Positions 33,080 through 46,359 of a stretch of 64,000 bases of DNA are shown here, one piece after another; positions within the stretch are counted from its first letter, which is position 1; each line of letters begins with the position of its first letter. The stretch spans positions 41,839 through 105,838 of the forward strand of contig WOGZ01000101.1 in assembly GCA_009733775.1 (NCBI GenBank), in the 5' to 3' direction. Made by a program: the position numbers and the translations under genes. The DNA comes from Alectoria sarmentosa. Its lineage: Eukaryota; Ascomycota; Lecanoromycetes; Lecanorales; Parmeliaceae. The notes beneath the pieces were generated by a model that saw only the letters and a program-made list of their open reading frames with translations, was not told where the DNA came from and ran no database searches.

Positions 33080-33606
33080 ATGCCGCTTCCAATGGCACCA
33101 GACTCACCCCAGGTCCCCAGCATTTCCTCGTCATACCCAGCCATCACCAAGCAAGCAGCTGGCACCATAGATGGCATACACACGGATGTCATATCTACAG
33201 CCTTCTCCGACAAAATCATGATAACAATCATGCAAGGTGGACGGCTTGCACAATGGGTATAGCCGTAACCGTGTCTCAGCAGCGACTCGTAGCTCTGACT
33301 GTTCTCCAGATCCACATACCTCTAGACTCCCCTAACCCCAACTTTGCAGACCAATACATGCCCTCTGGCGATGACGAAGATGCTCTTTTGCCAATGGCTC
33401 ACCTGTCGCCAAAGACACTACTGGGAGGATCTACATCTGAGAGGGAGACTGTGGGTCAACTGTATGCTACGCAAATTGCCACTGCAATTGTCACAAGGAA
33501 TCCGGAAGAGAAGAGAGCTGTATTAGTGGGATTGGGCTTGAGCAAGTTTGAAGCTAGGCGAGAAGTGTTCTATGATACAGTGGATCTTGTGATGAAATGC
33601 CTGTGA
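33080..33606 (+). CDS. Proteasome assembly chaperone 3 family protein
   Basis: Two exons, 33080-33256 and 33310-33606, with a 53-nt intron (CTGAC branch) give 157 residues. The join reads FSDKIMITIMQGGRLAQW then IHIPLDSPNPNF, as in fungal PAC3/PSMG3-like proteins. The C-terminal half, with ALLPMAHLSPKTLLGGS, RETVGQLYATQIA and AVLVGLGL, is the most conserved part. In yeast the Irc25 (Poc3)-Poc4 pair acts as a chaperone for the 20S alpha ring. It converges with the F-box-like gene. Confidence 0.85.
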
Positions 33607-33611
33607 CCGCC

Positions 33612-33762
33612 TGTCACGCAATGAAACGCCGTAAAATTGGTGTGGCCAATATCATGGCTCGTATCACGAATGGAACACCGAAAAATTAGAATGGGCGATG
33701 CCCTGGCTAGCATCCTTGAAACAGACGAAATTGACCGGGAAATAGCCTTGCAGGCCCAAACA
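33612..33762. repeat. Three degenerate tandem repeats, about 50 bp each
   Basis: Consecutive segments starting near 33619, 33668 and 33717 share the pattern tgaaac(g/a)ccg-aaaatt followed by gg-aat/gat and ctgg-t-gcat. They lie between the convergent PAC3 and F-box-like genes, in what is probably 3' UTR. Confidence 0.55.
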
Positions 33763-33805
33763 CCTTGAATCCAAGCCTTCAGAAACAGCCCAGCCATCCA
33801 ACAAG

Positions 33806-34815
33806 TCACGCACCAATTTCCTTCCCTGCCTCCGAGGTGCTTGTCGGATCGATAACGAGATGTTCATGTTGAGGCTTAGCATCCTTGTCGGCATGCTTGT
33901 TTGGCACGTACTCATGGCGAAACCAGCCAGGTGAATATTGAATAGTGGGATTGTACGCCTGGAAATGCGAGTGCATTGGCATCACGTTCATACCAAGACT
34001 GCTGGGCAGGTCTCCAAAGCTCATTTCTAGAAATTTCTCATCGCCGAAAACGATGAGTCTATTCTGGACTTTGATCTTACTCAAAGCAGAAGCAAACCCT
34101 GAAAGCTGAGCGCTATTGCTGAACGCGTGATAGGCGAGACTGATGTGCAGTGAACTGATGGTGATCTCAGAGCGGAGGTATTGAAGTGCGCATCCAAAGG
34201 CGTGGATTAAGTCATTGGCATAGCTAGGCAACTCCTCATCTCCCAGATTGAATACCACATTTGCCAGCGACGAACGAAGAGCACTATGTCCGCAGTCTCC
34301 AGAGCGGCATTTCAAAGGTCCGATGCTTGATGCCAATGTCTTAAGGTCAGAGCCAAGATTGCCAAAGATGAAGGTGTTTTGCTTGCGGAGCTGAAAGTGC
34401 GCTTCGTGGTAAATGCGGTGACTGAAAGTTGCTTGTTAACAGGGTCTCAGACGCTCAAACTGCATTGTAACATACTTGGCAAGTAACAGACCGACAGTGA
34501 CATTGGGCGTATAGCCCGCATTGGTGAGGCATGGAAAGTTGAACTCATGGTCTGTTGCGCTCATGGCATATTCGATGACCTTGGTTTGAAGCTCAACTGG
34601 AAGGTCTTCGAAGGGGAATATTTCATTGATCTATTTATTTTTATTAACAAGTATTCCAGAAATTAGGAAATAACAGTGTTATTGTAGGGGAAACGGACAT
34701 TGAAGTGAGTCATATCGATTTCTCCCATCCCTTGGGAAACGACTACAGCAAGGGGAGCGTCCCTATCTTTGCGAGTGTCAACGGCTGCACTGGAGTGATT
34801 GCAAGCCATTGCCAT
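33806..34815 (-). CDS. F-box/2EXR-like protein, function unknown
   Basis: Three exons, 34815-34675, 34630-34476 and 34421-33806, encode 303 residues. The introns are 44 nt (weak GTTATT donor) and 54 nt (GTATGT donor, TTTCAG acceptor). The middle exon reads IFPFEDLPVELQTKVIEYAM and continues LLLANHRIYHEAHFQLRKQN, resembling the fungal F-box or 2EXR pattern (F..LP.ELR..I......-...R.IY.EA). The C-terminal about 150 residues have no recognised domain. The start at 34815 and the first intron are the least certain parts; the second exon junction is strong. A substrate adaptor role is only a guess from the domain. Confidence 0.7.
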
Positions 34816-35682
34816 GTCTGGTTGTCCGGATTAGCTACCATTACAACGTGCCGGAATCGGGTAAAGAGGCATAGGAAACCATGATGAATGAACTTACCGA
34901 ATCGTGTAGAGAGCGATTTTATTGTTGCTACTAAGGCTAAGAGCTAATGAGGGAAGCTATGAATGGGGCAGGAAGCTTTGCTAATGGTGCGTGCAAGAAC
35001 GATGCAAAGACCAGGTGGATGTGAGGGTAGCAAGCAAGAAAGAAGAGGAAAGAAGGAACTCGTCAACCATTAAATACACGAGTGATGAACACGCTAAGGG
35101 TACTACGACAGGGGTACACGGTCAAAGACTGGACTTTGACAAGGGTACGTGTTTACCGACTGCAGCAAAATGTGAGGTCACAAGCAGAGTGAAGTCGAGC
35201 TGCAGGATCTTGAGGAAATTTTGGCGGGCGATACCATACAAGATTCCCTCACTGTCTTGGACCGAACCTCACTTCACAAGACGGCCTTACCATCATCTAA
35301 TTTCCGAAGACTTAGTGCTTCGCGCTTTGATTGGTCCGGGCAACAGCTTCCAGGCATCCGGGGGACAGGTATGTACAGATTCGATGGTTAAACTACCCTA
35401 GTGTTCTGATGTTGATGTCTTGGCATGGCTTAGCCTGTGTTTCTTTTCCATATCCTGCAAGGCCGAATTATTCTCAATTCCAAATATCTTACCTCTGCAA
35501 TCTCCATATTCTTCTGAAAGATGGCACACCGGGGGGCACATCAGACGAACTGAGAATGAGATCATGATTTCAACATCTCTAAATCCATAGCTAACCACGC
35601 TCTGAATAGACACCAGCCCACCAATCTTCATATAATGAAGACAACACATCCACAACATGCGTTCAAACGCTGCCCTCAGTAC
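34816..35682. other. Spacer without a recognisable gene
   Basis: About 870 bp upstream of the F-box-like gene and downstream of TRS120. A 136-residue frame at 34991-35401 has no recognisable similarity and is not called. Confidence 0.5.
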
Positions 35683-38600
35683 TCATACATCGTCTTCAAC
35701 TTCCTCTCCCTCCTCGCCTTCCTCGCCATCCTCATCTTCATCCAAATCTTCAGCAACGACCGTACAAGGCTGCTCTGCATGCCACACCCTCCTCCCTCCC
35801 TCCTCGAGCACTCTTTCTCCCGTAGCAGCTCTCTCCCTCTTCCCATCTCCCTTAGCGTCACCCGTGCCAGTGCTATGACTCCTCACCTCCTCCACCGTAG
35901 CTCCCCACTCGTATCTCCCCCTACTCAGCACCACAAACCCCGTCTCAATCTTCACCTCTTCTCCGGGCGGGATCACGTCCAGGGCGCGCTGCAGCACGCC
36001 GTTTACGAGCAACCGCCTGCTCAAATCCAGCGCGATGCCGGGAGTTTGGTTCGCTAAGCTGGGTTGGAGACGGAGGAGTGGGTGGATGGGGGTCGTGGAG
36101 CGGTTGTGGAGGGTTGTGGTGATGGTGAGGAAAGATTGCGTAGGGACGGTAAAGGTGACCGGGTTGAGCTGTTTGACTTGAGTGGATGTGGATGCAAAGC
36201 CAAGATGAGGTTCCGCGAGTGACACAGCCATGCCGATTTTCAAGTCCTCAAGCTTCAGCGCAGAGATCATCCTTGGAGTCAACCTCAAGCCTCTAAGCTC
36301 CACTTCTCCACCTCTGCCGGTACTCTCTTCTTTCCAGGTCGCATGAAGTCGTGAGAGCAGCACTTCGCGATACCAGAAAGCTTCACGCATGGCTCGCTCG
36401 ACTTCGGGCGTGCTTTTGGTGGAGGAGACAACGAATTGGCGTGCATTGCGGGGGTTGAGGGAGGGAACTGGGTCGTGGGCGTTGGGGAGATGGAGACGTG
36501 GAACGAAGATGGGGACGCGGTGGTTTTTGCCAGGGTGGAGGATGAGCGACTGAGTCTTGGTACGAGTATTTGGAAGCGTTGGGTTGTTTAAAGATTGGAG
36601 TTCAATGGATATGGTAAGTACGCTTGGCCAGGAGTTTCGGAGGTCGAGGAGAAGCAGGCATTCTGGCGATGATGGCGACTTGGAATCGTCGTGTGGTGGG
36701 TAGGATGGGGTGGAGGTGGTGTTTGGATGGTTGGGTCCGAGTGGAGGGCCGTCCAGATCAATTATAGCTTGCTCGTTTCTACGAACGTAGTCACTAGGTA
36801 GGGAGACGACATCGTTACGCACTAGGCTAATACTGGCATTGACCGTGACGGTAAGAGGAATGACGAGCTGTCGAGTGTAAAACCGATCTTTGATATCTGT
36901 CTTAGGAATACCAAGATAGCCATAATCGACTTGAATCGTGCCATGTGACAGTTGGGGCTTTCCTAGTATCTCTATCTCAAAGGTAGCTTCCCCACCAGGC
37001 TTGATCATAAGCTCTCGATGTCTGTCTTGGCGGTGCCTTCGGAAAGACTGCTTGTGTGCAGAGGCGAACTCGAGCTCATAGAGCTCGACGGGCGAAAGGT
37101 CTTTGCTAGCCAGGGCGGTTTGGAGCTGTGACGCGGTCGAGTCGTTGAAGGAGAGGAGGACCAAATCCATGGGTACCGTCTGTGATGTATTTTGTAAGGT
37201 GACAGTGAAGGTTCTCATCTCCCCGTCAAGGAGCGTAATGGCAGATTGAGGCAGTGAGATAGATTTCAAGCTGATGTGAGGCTGTGCTCCAGTGACTTTT
37301 AAAGCAAGTGTGGTGGTAGTGGGCCCTTTTGGAAAAGGATTGTTGCTCTTGACAGGGTCTGGAGCAGTAGAATTCGGACGCGGATTTTGTGCCAGGCCAA
37401 CATGCCGGCCTTTGATGTCTGGTTTCAAGGCCCACGGCTTGGTAAAGGTAGGGAACATCCGCTCTCTGCATCCTTTTACCTTAACAGTGCATCCACTGAT
37501 AAATAGAGAGCCGGCTTCCTGCGGTGTGCCACTCAGAAGAATCGTCTGCGTCCTGTAAGGCCCTATCAAAGTAGTTTCCGGGAAGCCTTTGAAGGGTATA
37601 CCATCGGACAGCAGCTCGATATGCTCTATCACAACGTCAAAATCATAAAGGTTTTGCAGGGTCACTCGGAAGAAAGCTTCTTCCTGCGCTACCAGTAGAG
37701 GCTCTGCTGCAGCTGACGACTGTTTCAAAAAAGGGTTGTAGATGAAAGGGTTTTTCTCCTTCTTGGCTTCGATCGTTTCGACAACTTCCAGCTCTGGTTT
37801 GGCATGAGACACTAGGGCCCTTGCTTGATTGGTCTCCACGACTTCAATACCTCTTACCAGGAACTCGTCCCAGTAGTCTGCTTCTGGATGCTGGAGGCCA
37901 AGATGCCGTGCCGCGCTTAAAGTCCGAGAGATGTTGTTGGCAAGCCGTATCTGTTCTTCGATTGGCAGGTCTGGTGAGCCATCACTGCTGTCCGGTCCAG
38001 GCGCTTTACTACTGCCCCCAGCTCGAAGTAGCTCTGCAGAGTATTGAAGAGCGCCACCAAAATCTGGCAAGGCCTCACACAAGCTGATACAAGATCTTAG
38101 GATTTCTATTTTCAGCTCCTGTGAACCAATAGCATTGATTGACGCTTGCTGAATTGCACGTGCAATGCTTGCTTCGTTCGCTTCGATGTTTTTTGAATTG
38201 GGCGTTGCCGATTGCTTATCTCGCCCCTCATGCTTGACAGTACCAATGGGCTCAAGAGGCAATATGCCATAAGCTTGGCAGACGAGCGAAAGAAAATGCC
38301 GCATGCCTCGTTCCGAGTCATCGCTAGTACTGCTACCCTTCTGAGAGGGAACAGCTTTAACCGATGCATTAAGAGAGGCAAGGCTCGCTGCAGGGTGAAC
38401 GCCCATCTCAGCAGCACCATCTTTTCTAGCTTGTACAAGCGCAGGCAGAAGAGTGGACATGATTTCTTTCAATATGATGGCTTTCTTGCGATGGTACCCT
38501 AGCTCTGAAAGGACCGAAGCAATACCAGCGAGAATCATGGTATGATCTGCAATTGATAGCGAAGAATTCGGACGAGGCGATGGGTATGCTCGAAAAGCTA

Positions 38601-40345
38601 GTGCGGCGAGCTCTGGCTTCGTTGAAAGGTTTACAGCATCTAGCCACTCAGTTTCTATCTCAGACAACTCTGTATTGAGCACGAGATGTCGTAGAACGTT
38701 GTCATCTAGCTTGCCAGCCGAGAGATAAATGGCACTGAGTAACTTTGCAAAGCGGATAGCAGACTGGGAGAATGCGAGTGGGGGAATTTTGTCCTGTGTG
38801 AAGGTCCATGCCCGAGAGTAGAGATTCAAAATGTTGTTCGTTAGGTCAGACAGGAGGCTTGCAAGGGATTGGAGGATTGCAGCGCGGTTTTCCGGGTCTA
38901 AGGACTTTCTCCCACCTATCTCAGCAAGGCTGTCAGACTGCTTGTGTTTAGATAATTTGGACAAGCTCGAGCCGGGTTTCTCGGGACCTGGATAGAGGTT
39001 GTCGGGAATCTGGACACCTCAGCTTCACATCACAACGAGCGGCCATATTTATAGAGATTGTTTTCATCTATTTGGTGGAAGCTTACACGAAAATCCATCT
39101 CTGCCCAAGCAAACATCAAAAGACAGACCAAGATATAATCCAAAGCCTTTGCATGCCACAGGTAATCACTGCTAGCTCTCGCGATTGTTGCACTCTGTAC
39201 CAGTTCCTTCACTGCATCAGGCCATCGTCCGGCCAGAAGGTACATAGCACCGATAACGATGCCTACGCGGCCTTTGCCTTTGTTTATCTCCCTCTCTCCA
39301 AGACCGCCAGCACCGAAACCATTTGTAAAGTTTCTGTCTCGACTCTCAGTCCTTGCTTTTTCAGCGCCTGGCTCCCTTGGTGGTGACTTGGTTGCAGAAG
39401 CCCCAGCCAGTCCATTGGTCGTTGATGGCAGTGTCTGTGTTCCTTTAGGAGACGTAGCTCGACTGTCTGGAGTAGAAGGTCGCAAATCCATCTCTGAAGT
39501 AACACGAGCCAAGTCCGAGCGTTCACCAGCAGGGGACGATGATCTTGAATGAAGGCCGGAGCTGGCTCCGGACAAATGGCCCATGTGTGGTGGCAAGGCA
39601 GACGCAGTTCCATTAAAGGTCGGCTCTGGAAAAACCCTTGGAGAGTCTAGGGACGATGATTCCTGCAGTGACTTCGCATACGGTGCCATTTCACCTAGGA
39701 GGCGAGACGTCATATCACACATGACTGTTTTGACTGTTGTGGTTCGAGATTTCGCCGGTGACGGCACTGGGTAGACCCCATGTGGTAGTGGGGATTCTTC
39801 GTGGTCGAACACAAGGACTTGATGTACCAGTGCCTTGGGATATTCTTGATTGAGGTCGTCGAGGCCACGGGAAAGCGATTCAAAGGCAGGCACCTCTCGG
39901 TGCTCCCCTCCAAATCTTGATTCTGCTCCGTTCTCTTGTGCCCGGCCGGCCCTTTGAACCTGCTCCAATTTCAATTCAAGCCCGTCTGTGATTCCCAACA
40001 CGATTAAAGGGTCTCTGTAGACTTCGAATGGAGTCAAGGCCAAGTGAGAAGGCGGAGGAAAGGAAGTCGACAGATCGTAGAGAACACGTCCTTCTGGAAA
40101 AGCGAGGGGGGAAAACATGGCTGGTGAAAGGGCCGGTCAGCAACGTCCGGCACAAGAAGACAGAAAGACGTTCTCTTACTTCTATGCGGCCTGCTATCAG
40201 GACTGACATCTCCCAGTCGCACAACATTGACTTGCTGCAGCCTCTCCACAAAGCTGGTAAACCTTGACTGCCTGACATTACCGACTGGAACCAACAAGAC
40301 TCTCAAGCGCGCCGGGGTAACAATAGACAAAGGATCGAGGCTCAT
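35683..40345 (-). CDS. TRS120: TRAPPII complex subunit Trs120 (TRAPPC9; HypA-like)
   Basis: Three exons, 40345-40180, 40120-39087 and 39009-35683, encode 1,508 residues, close to Aspergillus HypA. Introns are 59 and 77 nt, and the frame is continuous through both. The start MSLDPLSIVTPARLRVLLVPVG and RTMFSPLAFPEGRVLYDL are characteristic Trs120 N-terminal motifs. A Ser/Pro-rich disordered stretch follows (about residues 180-320). The middle holds helical repeat-like sequence. The C-terminal half contains FIYNPFLK, RVTLQNLYDFDVVIEHIEL and several Ig-like beta segments. The extreme C-terminus is an acidic Glu/Asp run. TRAPPII activates Ypt31/Rab11-type GTPases at the late Golgi and is needed for hyphal tip growth in Aspergillus. 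It is divergent from the DUF3684 gene. Confidence 0.95.
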
Positions 40346-40837
40346 GTTGCATTAGGTCGTGTGCCGGTTTTGGAGCCCTCAGGAACTGTAGCCTAGTCAA
40401 GTAAGAGTCCATGACCTCTGCTGTTCTAGAGGGGCAAAGGCCTCTACCATTGAGTCTCTGAGAGTTTCAGCACCGTAGGCTTTGCACACTATAAAGGGGA
40501 TCTTGCGATCGAAGAGAGCCAATATATCGTGGAGGAATGTTATGAGGCAGTCACAGTTGATAGAAAAACCCGCCCCTCGTTATCACGACACCGGGGTTAA
40601 GCACAGCTCCGATTAGATGACATCTAGGCTCGCCACTTCTGATGCATATCCATCACTTCTTGTCTTTTCGCTTCTGCATTGTCCCGGCGTTCGTGTTGTA
40701 CTATCTGTTGCAATACTCGGGCATTCTTTGTTTGATCCATAGCTTTTACAAAAACAACACGCTCTGATACCCAACAGGATATACGAGCATGGGCATGAGC
40801 GGCTCTTAGGAAGCAACCACGTAAGAGCTTATCTGCG
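40346..40837. promoter_or_regulatory. Divergent promoter region TRS120 / DUF3684 gene
   Basis: The 492 bp between divergent start codons. No other gene or recognisable element. Confidence 0.5.
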
Positions 40838-43800
40838 ATGGCAAAGCTCGACTATGATGCGTTGAGGGCGCAAACCATGGGTGCGGGCAACGATGAGGCT
40901 GTTACAGTCAACACCCGCGCTCTAATAGACAAAGTCCTAGCCCGATACTCCGGAGAATGGACTACGCTCAGGGAACTCCTCCAGAACGCGGCCGACGCGT
41001 CGGCCTCTAAAGTCATTATCAAGTTTGAGACTTCGCCCTCACCAACGGTACCAGTTCCACAAAACTCAGATCCATCCGCCCATCTGAAGCATGTGCTATT
41101 ACACCACACGCTCAAGTCCACGATCGTCGAGAACAACGGCCAAGTATTTAAGGGTACTGATTGGTCCAGGCTGAAAAAGATTGCTGAAGGCAATCCTGAC
41201 GAGACCAAGATTGGCGCATTTGGTGTGGGGTTCTATTCAGGTACATTTCCGAGGTATCCAACTCCGGAAGAGAATTAACTGACTCCGAAATCGTTCAGTC
41301 TTTGCGGACTGCGAGGAGCCATTCGTTTACTCGGGGAAAGAAGCTTTAGCGTTCTACTGGCAAAAGGATGCCTTGTTCACGAAGAGCTCGGCTTTACCAA
41401 ACGGCCAGACCAGCAATACCACATTCGTTCTCCCTATGCGCAACAGCACTTCTCCTATCCCTTCTTTGCTGTCTCTGTTTAGATTTTTGACGAGCAGTCT
41501 TACGTTTGTTGGCCTTGAATCTATCGAGATGTGGCTAGATGAGTGGAAAATAATCACATTGAACAAGAAGGTTGCTCCGAGTGTGGATCTACAGATACCG
41601 AAAGAGGTGGAGAGGAAAACAAGAGAAGGCCTGATGCACGTGGCAGGTGTCACCAAAGAAGCTGTCCAGCTGGATGCGCATTGGTTAAAAGTGGTAGAGT
41701 GGAAGCCCAAAGCAGCCTTGAACAATCTGAGCGTTGGGTCGGGTTCCACAGTCAAGGGAGCTCAGTCAAGTCAGTCCCTGCGTGGGTTTTTCACCAGGCT
41801 GGCTCCTGGTGCTTCGAATAGCGCGGCCCTGGAGAGAGCAGCTAAAGAGGAGAAACACATCCAGGCAGGTCTGGAGGAAGATCTCGTGGGGGATTCTACT
41901 GCTACAATTTTTTTGCATGTCAATAAGGCCACCGTCCGGACTCTCGTTAGCCAGAACTTCAGCTCGGAGCTCGAGAGAGCCACAAAGAAGCCTCCTCCCA
42001 AGTCCACAACAGTGTCCCTTCTTAGTGCATCATACGATGAACAAATAGCTTCGACATCCTCCGGTAAAGCTTCCATGGCACCCAAGATATTTGGGACATT
42101 CATTCCCACAGATGGCAAGGGACGCGTGTTCATTGGCTTCACAACAAATCAAACTACCGGTCTAAATGTCCATATCAGTACACCCTCCATCATCCCTACC
42201 GTCGAGCGAGAGTCTATTGACCTGAATAATCGATTCATCAGAGTATGGAACGTTGAGCTTTTGCGTGTCGCTGGCATAGTAGCGCGGGTATCCTGGGGCC
42301 ATGAAACTTTCGAGTTAGGGGGAAAACTCTCCCGAACTTCGAGGTTAGCAGAAAGAAAGTGCGCTGTGAAAGACGACATTGTTGCATTACTCCCCGAAAC
42401 GGTGTATCTCCACAACACCTTTACGTGGAACGAGTCAACACCGTCTTCCGAAGTTGGGACACTGATGGAGGAAGCTTTCTGGACTTGCAACCAAAAGACA
42501 ACCATAGCTACGTTATCGACTCAAGGAATTCTGCCTTCATCCCACGTACGTATTGCACCTGAAGAACTCGGATTTGTCGAAGGCATCCCCCTTCTGCCTG
42601 AAGCTTTGGCAGGTGTCGGTATTATCAAAAAGATGATAGACTACGGCGTCATTACTGAGGTCACGATATCGGATATTAGGTCGGAACTTGAAGGAAAAGC
42701 TTTGGGCGCGGCACAGCTCATGCGATTTTTAGAATGGCTTGGGCATAAAGCAAAGATCAGTGAGATCGACGGCATAATGACTCGGTCTCTGCTTGATGTA
42801 GCTGTTGCGAATGACGATGAAGATGACAGTGGGAGGGTCATCGTCTTGGCCGAGATGAAGCACTTTCTTAATGTTTCGAGGATCCCACCAGATATGCCTA
42901 TTCCACCAAACACGCTCCCTTTCAAATTCACCAAGAAGATTCGTAAATCCGAACTGGAAAATCTGGGTTTTGAGGATCTGCGCCTAGTCCCATGGCTCCA
43001 ATGGCTTGTCGAGAATGCCGGTGGTCGTGGTGATCTTTCGACCGACCAGGATATCACCATGTCAGCCGCTTTCGCCAGCAGTGTCTTACCCATAATATCA
43101 AAACAGTGGGACGGGTTGAGCCAGCCATCCAAGTCAACGGTCATTGAACTATTGGCACCGAGGACCGTGATACCGACCAAGATGGGCATGAGAAAGCCAG
43201 CTGATTCCTACTTCCCGTCAGTAAGGCTATTCGATGACCTCCCGGTGGTTACTGGCCTTCATTCAGTGAAAGACAAGTTTTTGACGGCGTTGCAAGTAAG
43301 CATTCCAATAGCTCCAACTCCTTGAATTGCACTTATTCATGTGATCGCTTCCAAAATTGCTAGCTCACATCAAAATGGTTTATCTTGTTGTTCAGCACTG
43401 TTTTTGATGGGCTGCCACCCTTTCCTGCCATAAAATTGGGTCATTGCCTTGCTAATGACCATTTCAGGTACGCAAAACAATAGACATCGGTGTCGTTTTT
43501 GACCGATTGATGGACCCAGCCCCGTCGACTGCTCCAAACAAGACGCAGATTCCCGCTTCTTCGAGAAAATGGAGCCATGTGGATCTTATCAAATACTTGG
43601 CGTCAGTCCAGAATGACATTCCAGCTGCCGACATTAAGCGGTTACGGACCATGAAAATATGCCCAGCGGAAACAGAAGCTCTCCAGCCCTCCACCGAACG
43701 ATATCAGGCCTCAGAGCTGTTTGAGCCCGACCAAGCGCTCAGACGACTCAAGCTGCGTACTATGCATTGGCCAGGGGTCTATCGTCCTGAAAGCCAGGAG

Positions 43801-46359
43801 GGCAAATTTCTCAAGATCTTGGGATTAAGCCCGTATCCAGGCTATACAGACCTCATTCAGATCATGTCTACTGCGGCTGCAAGTGGGGATCTGCCCCTCC
43901 GAGATCAGGCTTTGAAATATTTCATCGATTACCACCAAGCAAAAGGCTATTCCGAGTACGATCACTCAAGCGTGACGTCTGGATATCTCCCCATCGAAGG
44001 CTCTGAAAAGAAGGTGGCAACTTCAAACAACTGTTTTTCGAACGATCGCGCGGCTATCATGGGCTTTGATATCTTGCGACGTGACCTGCACGTCCATGCT
44101 TTGAAATTTGGCGTCAAGCCTGACCCGCCGATTGCGGAATGTGTCAGCCGCTTGATAAGCAATCCACCACAATCCAAACGCAATGCCCGAGAGGTGTTCG
44201 CTTATTTTGCAACTCGACTATCCGAGATGCACGACCGCTACGCAGAAACCCTCAGTGGGGCATCTATCGTCCCTGTGGCGGCCAAGTCAAGCAAACTCGC
44301 CAGCCCAAAATTCGAAAATTCCGAGCGAATCGTGCATGTGCATATACCGCCTCGCATTTGCTTCCTTGGTGACGGCGAGAAATACGCAGATATTTTTGAC
44401 TATGTCGATTTCGGTCAGGAAGCCAATACCTTTCTCCTGAGAGTCGGTTCCAAGCACGAGCCTAGCACGGCTGAGTTGACGAAGCTTTTGGTACGTGAGC
44501 CAGCGAGAATCTTTTCAGTGCTCGGCGACACAAGGTACTTGGAGTTGCTACGGAGTGTGGCCACTTCTTGGCGTACATTGAAGAAAGACAAAGCGTTAGT
44601 CAAGGACATGAAAGCGGCCAAATGCCTGCTCGCATATAGAGAGATCAGCTCGAAATCATCGAAGGGTGACTACGAAGAGGAGGATGAATCCGGGATCAAG
44701 TCCTGGGAGCTTGCAAACGCCAGCCAGGTGGTCATTGTAGATGACATTATTACCTACAATTTGTTCAAATCGAGTCTTCTGGCTGCTCCTATGGAGGAGA
44801 TACTTGAAGAATTCTATCACAGTCTCGGCTCTCCTGAAGTCGCCAGCCTCCTCGAGGAACAACAATTTATTGGCATGGTCGTGAAGGACCAAACGTCAGC
44901 CTTGAAACTACAACAATTACTTCAAGAGCGGTCGCGCCTCTTCCTCCATGACTACCCTTCCGAAATGGTAAAGCACAATGCAAAATGGATAGAGCAAAAT
45001 CTGAAGGTCAAATGCGTGCAGACAATTGGTCTTAGGAGGTCACTGCAGGGATACAAGTTAAGTCACCGAGAGTCTAGGAGCGCGGTGGTCAATAGCGACA
45101 AGCCGATCCTCTATATCACTTCAGAAGGCTACGACATGCTTGAGGTCAGCCAGGCCCTGGTACCTGTTTTACTGCAACGATCGAAGCCCCAGTACATCTT
45201 TATGCTCGAGATGATTTTAGAGTCTAGCCTGCAGAAGCTACGCTCGAGAGGTTATAATGTAGGCAGAATCATGCATCAAAAGGAAACAGAAGCACGAATC
45301 GCGGATGAGGCTCTCAAGCAGCAACAAGAGGAGCAACAGCGCGAAATAAAAGAACGTGAAGCAGTTTGGAAGAAAGCACACGCTGCGAGCGCCGCAAAGG
45401 CCCAACAGAACGCAATGCCGGGGATCTTCCCCAACTCCCCCGACTCCCCCGATCGTCGAAGCGTGACAGGCCCAGTAGAGGAAGAGCCTATTATGGAAAG
45501 ACCGCGAGGCTTATTCTCTGGCATACGTAAGCAGTTTGGATTCGACAACGAGCGGCTTTCGGTCCAAAATACTCCTGCAAGTAGGGGCAGGAATCGGGTT
45601 ATTGAGGCTCCTCAAGAAGACGCGCCGCCACCATACTCACAGAATAAAGAACAAAAATCACAAACGCAGATCCCACAGCCAGAGACTGTAACGGCACCGC
45701 ATCATCTCCAGCAGAACCTATTCAACGCCATTCAAGCTTCCAGAGCGCACAACTCAACAAGCGTGATCAGCCAGCCAGCTGTGAACGACGTCAAAGAAGC
45801 GGGTGGATCATATTGTGACGCAAGACCAGGCCAAAATATTTCGTTCATTGGGGAGACCTCCCAGGTTCGGATCTTCTTATCCAACACCGTCGGCGCAAAC
45901 GGTCTGAGCGCCACCAAATTCATGGAAGCAAACGTCTCCGCACTGAAACTCTTCGCTACAATTCTGTTGGACTGCGCAGATATATTCGCTCTCAATCGCT
46001 CTACGGTACACATCTTCTACGATGACGCTGGTAGCACAATTGCTTTCAATCAAAACAAAGCCCTCTTCTTCAATTACAGGTACTTCGAGAATTTGCACCT
46101 GCCGCTGGTCCAGCAGGGCAACAAACCCGATGCTATCGTTTACTGGTGTGTTGTTATGGCACACGAGTTGTCACATAACTTGGTCTCCGATCACTCTGCA
46201 CAGCACAGCTACTATACAGAAGCCATGGTCATCAATTACTTCGGTAAGATTGCCTCCAAAATCAGGCAACAACCCTCGGGTTCTACTGGAGCATCAGTTC
46301 TACCTCCCGATCCAATCCGATCTACAAACCAGCAGAACCGACTTGTGGATATAGACTGA
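40838..46359 (+). CDS. DUF3684 large protein with Hsp90/sacsin-type ATPase domain and HExxH motif
   Basis: Three exons, 40838-41240, 41299-43295 and 43468-46359, encode 1,763 residues. Introns are 58 and 172 nt. The N-terminal about 250 residues form a GHKL ATPase domain. LRELLQNAADA supplies the Bergerat Glu46, Asn50 and Asp53, and IGAFGVGFYS (125-134) is the Hsp90-like G-box loop, directly before intron 1. The fungal DUF3684 region follows. A coiled and disordered Gln/Glu-rich linker sits at about residues 1400-1560. Near the C-terminus, HELSHNLVSDH (1699-1709) is a zincin-like HExxH followed by another His, in a segment reading VVMAHELSH. Family members are widespread in fungi but uncharacterised. 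Sacsin-like N-terminal ATPases suggest a chaperone role; peptidase activity is unproven. Confidence 0.9.
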
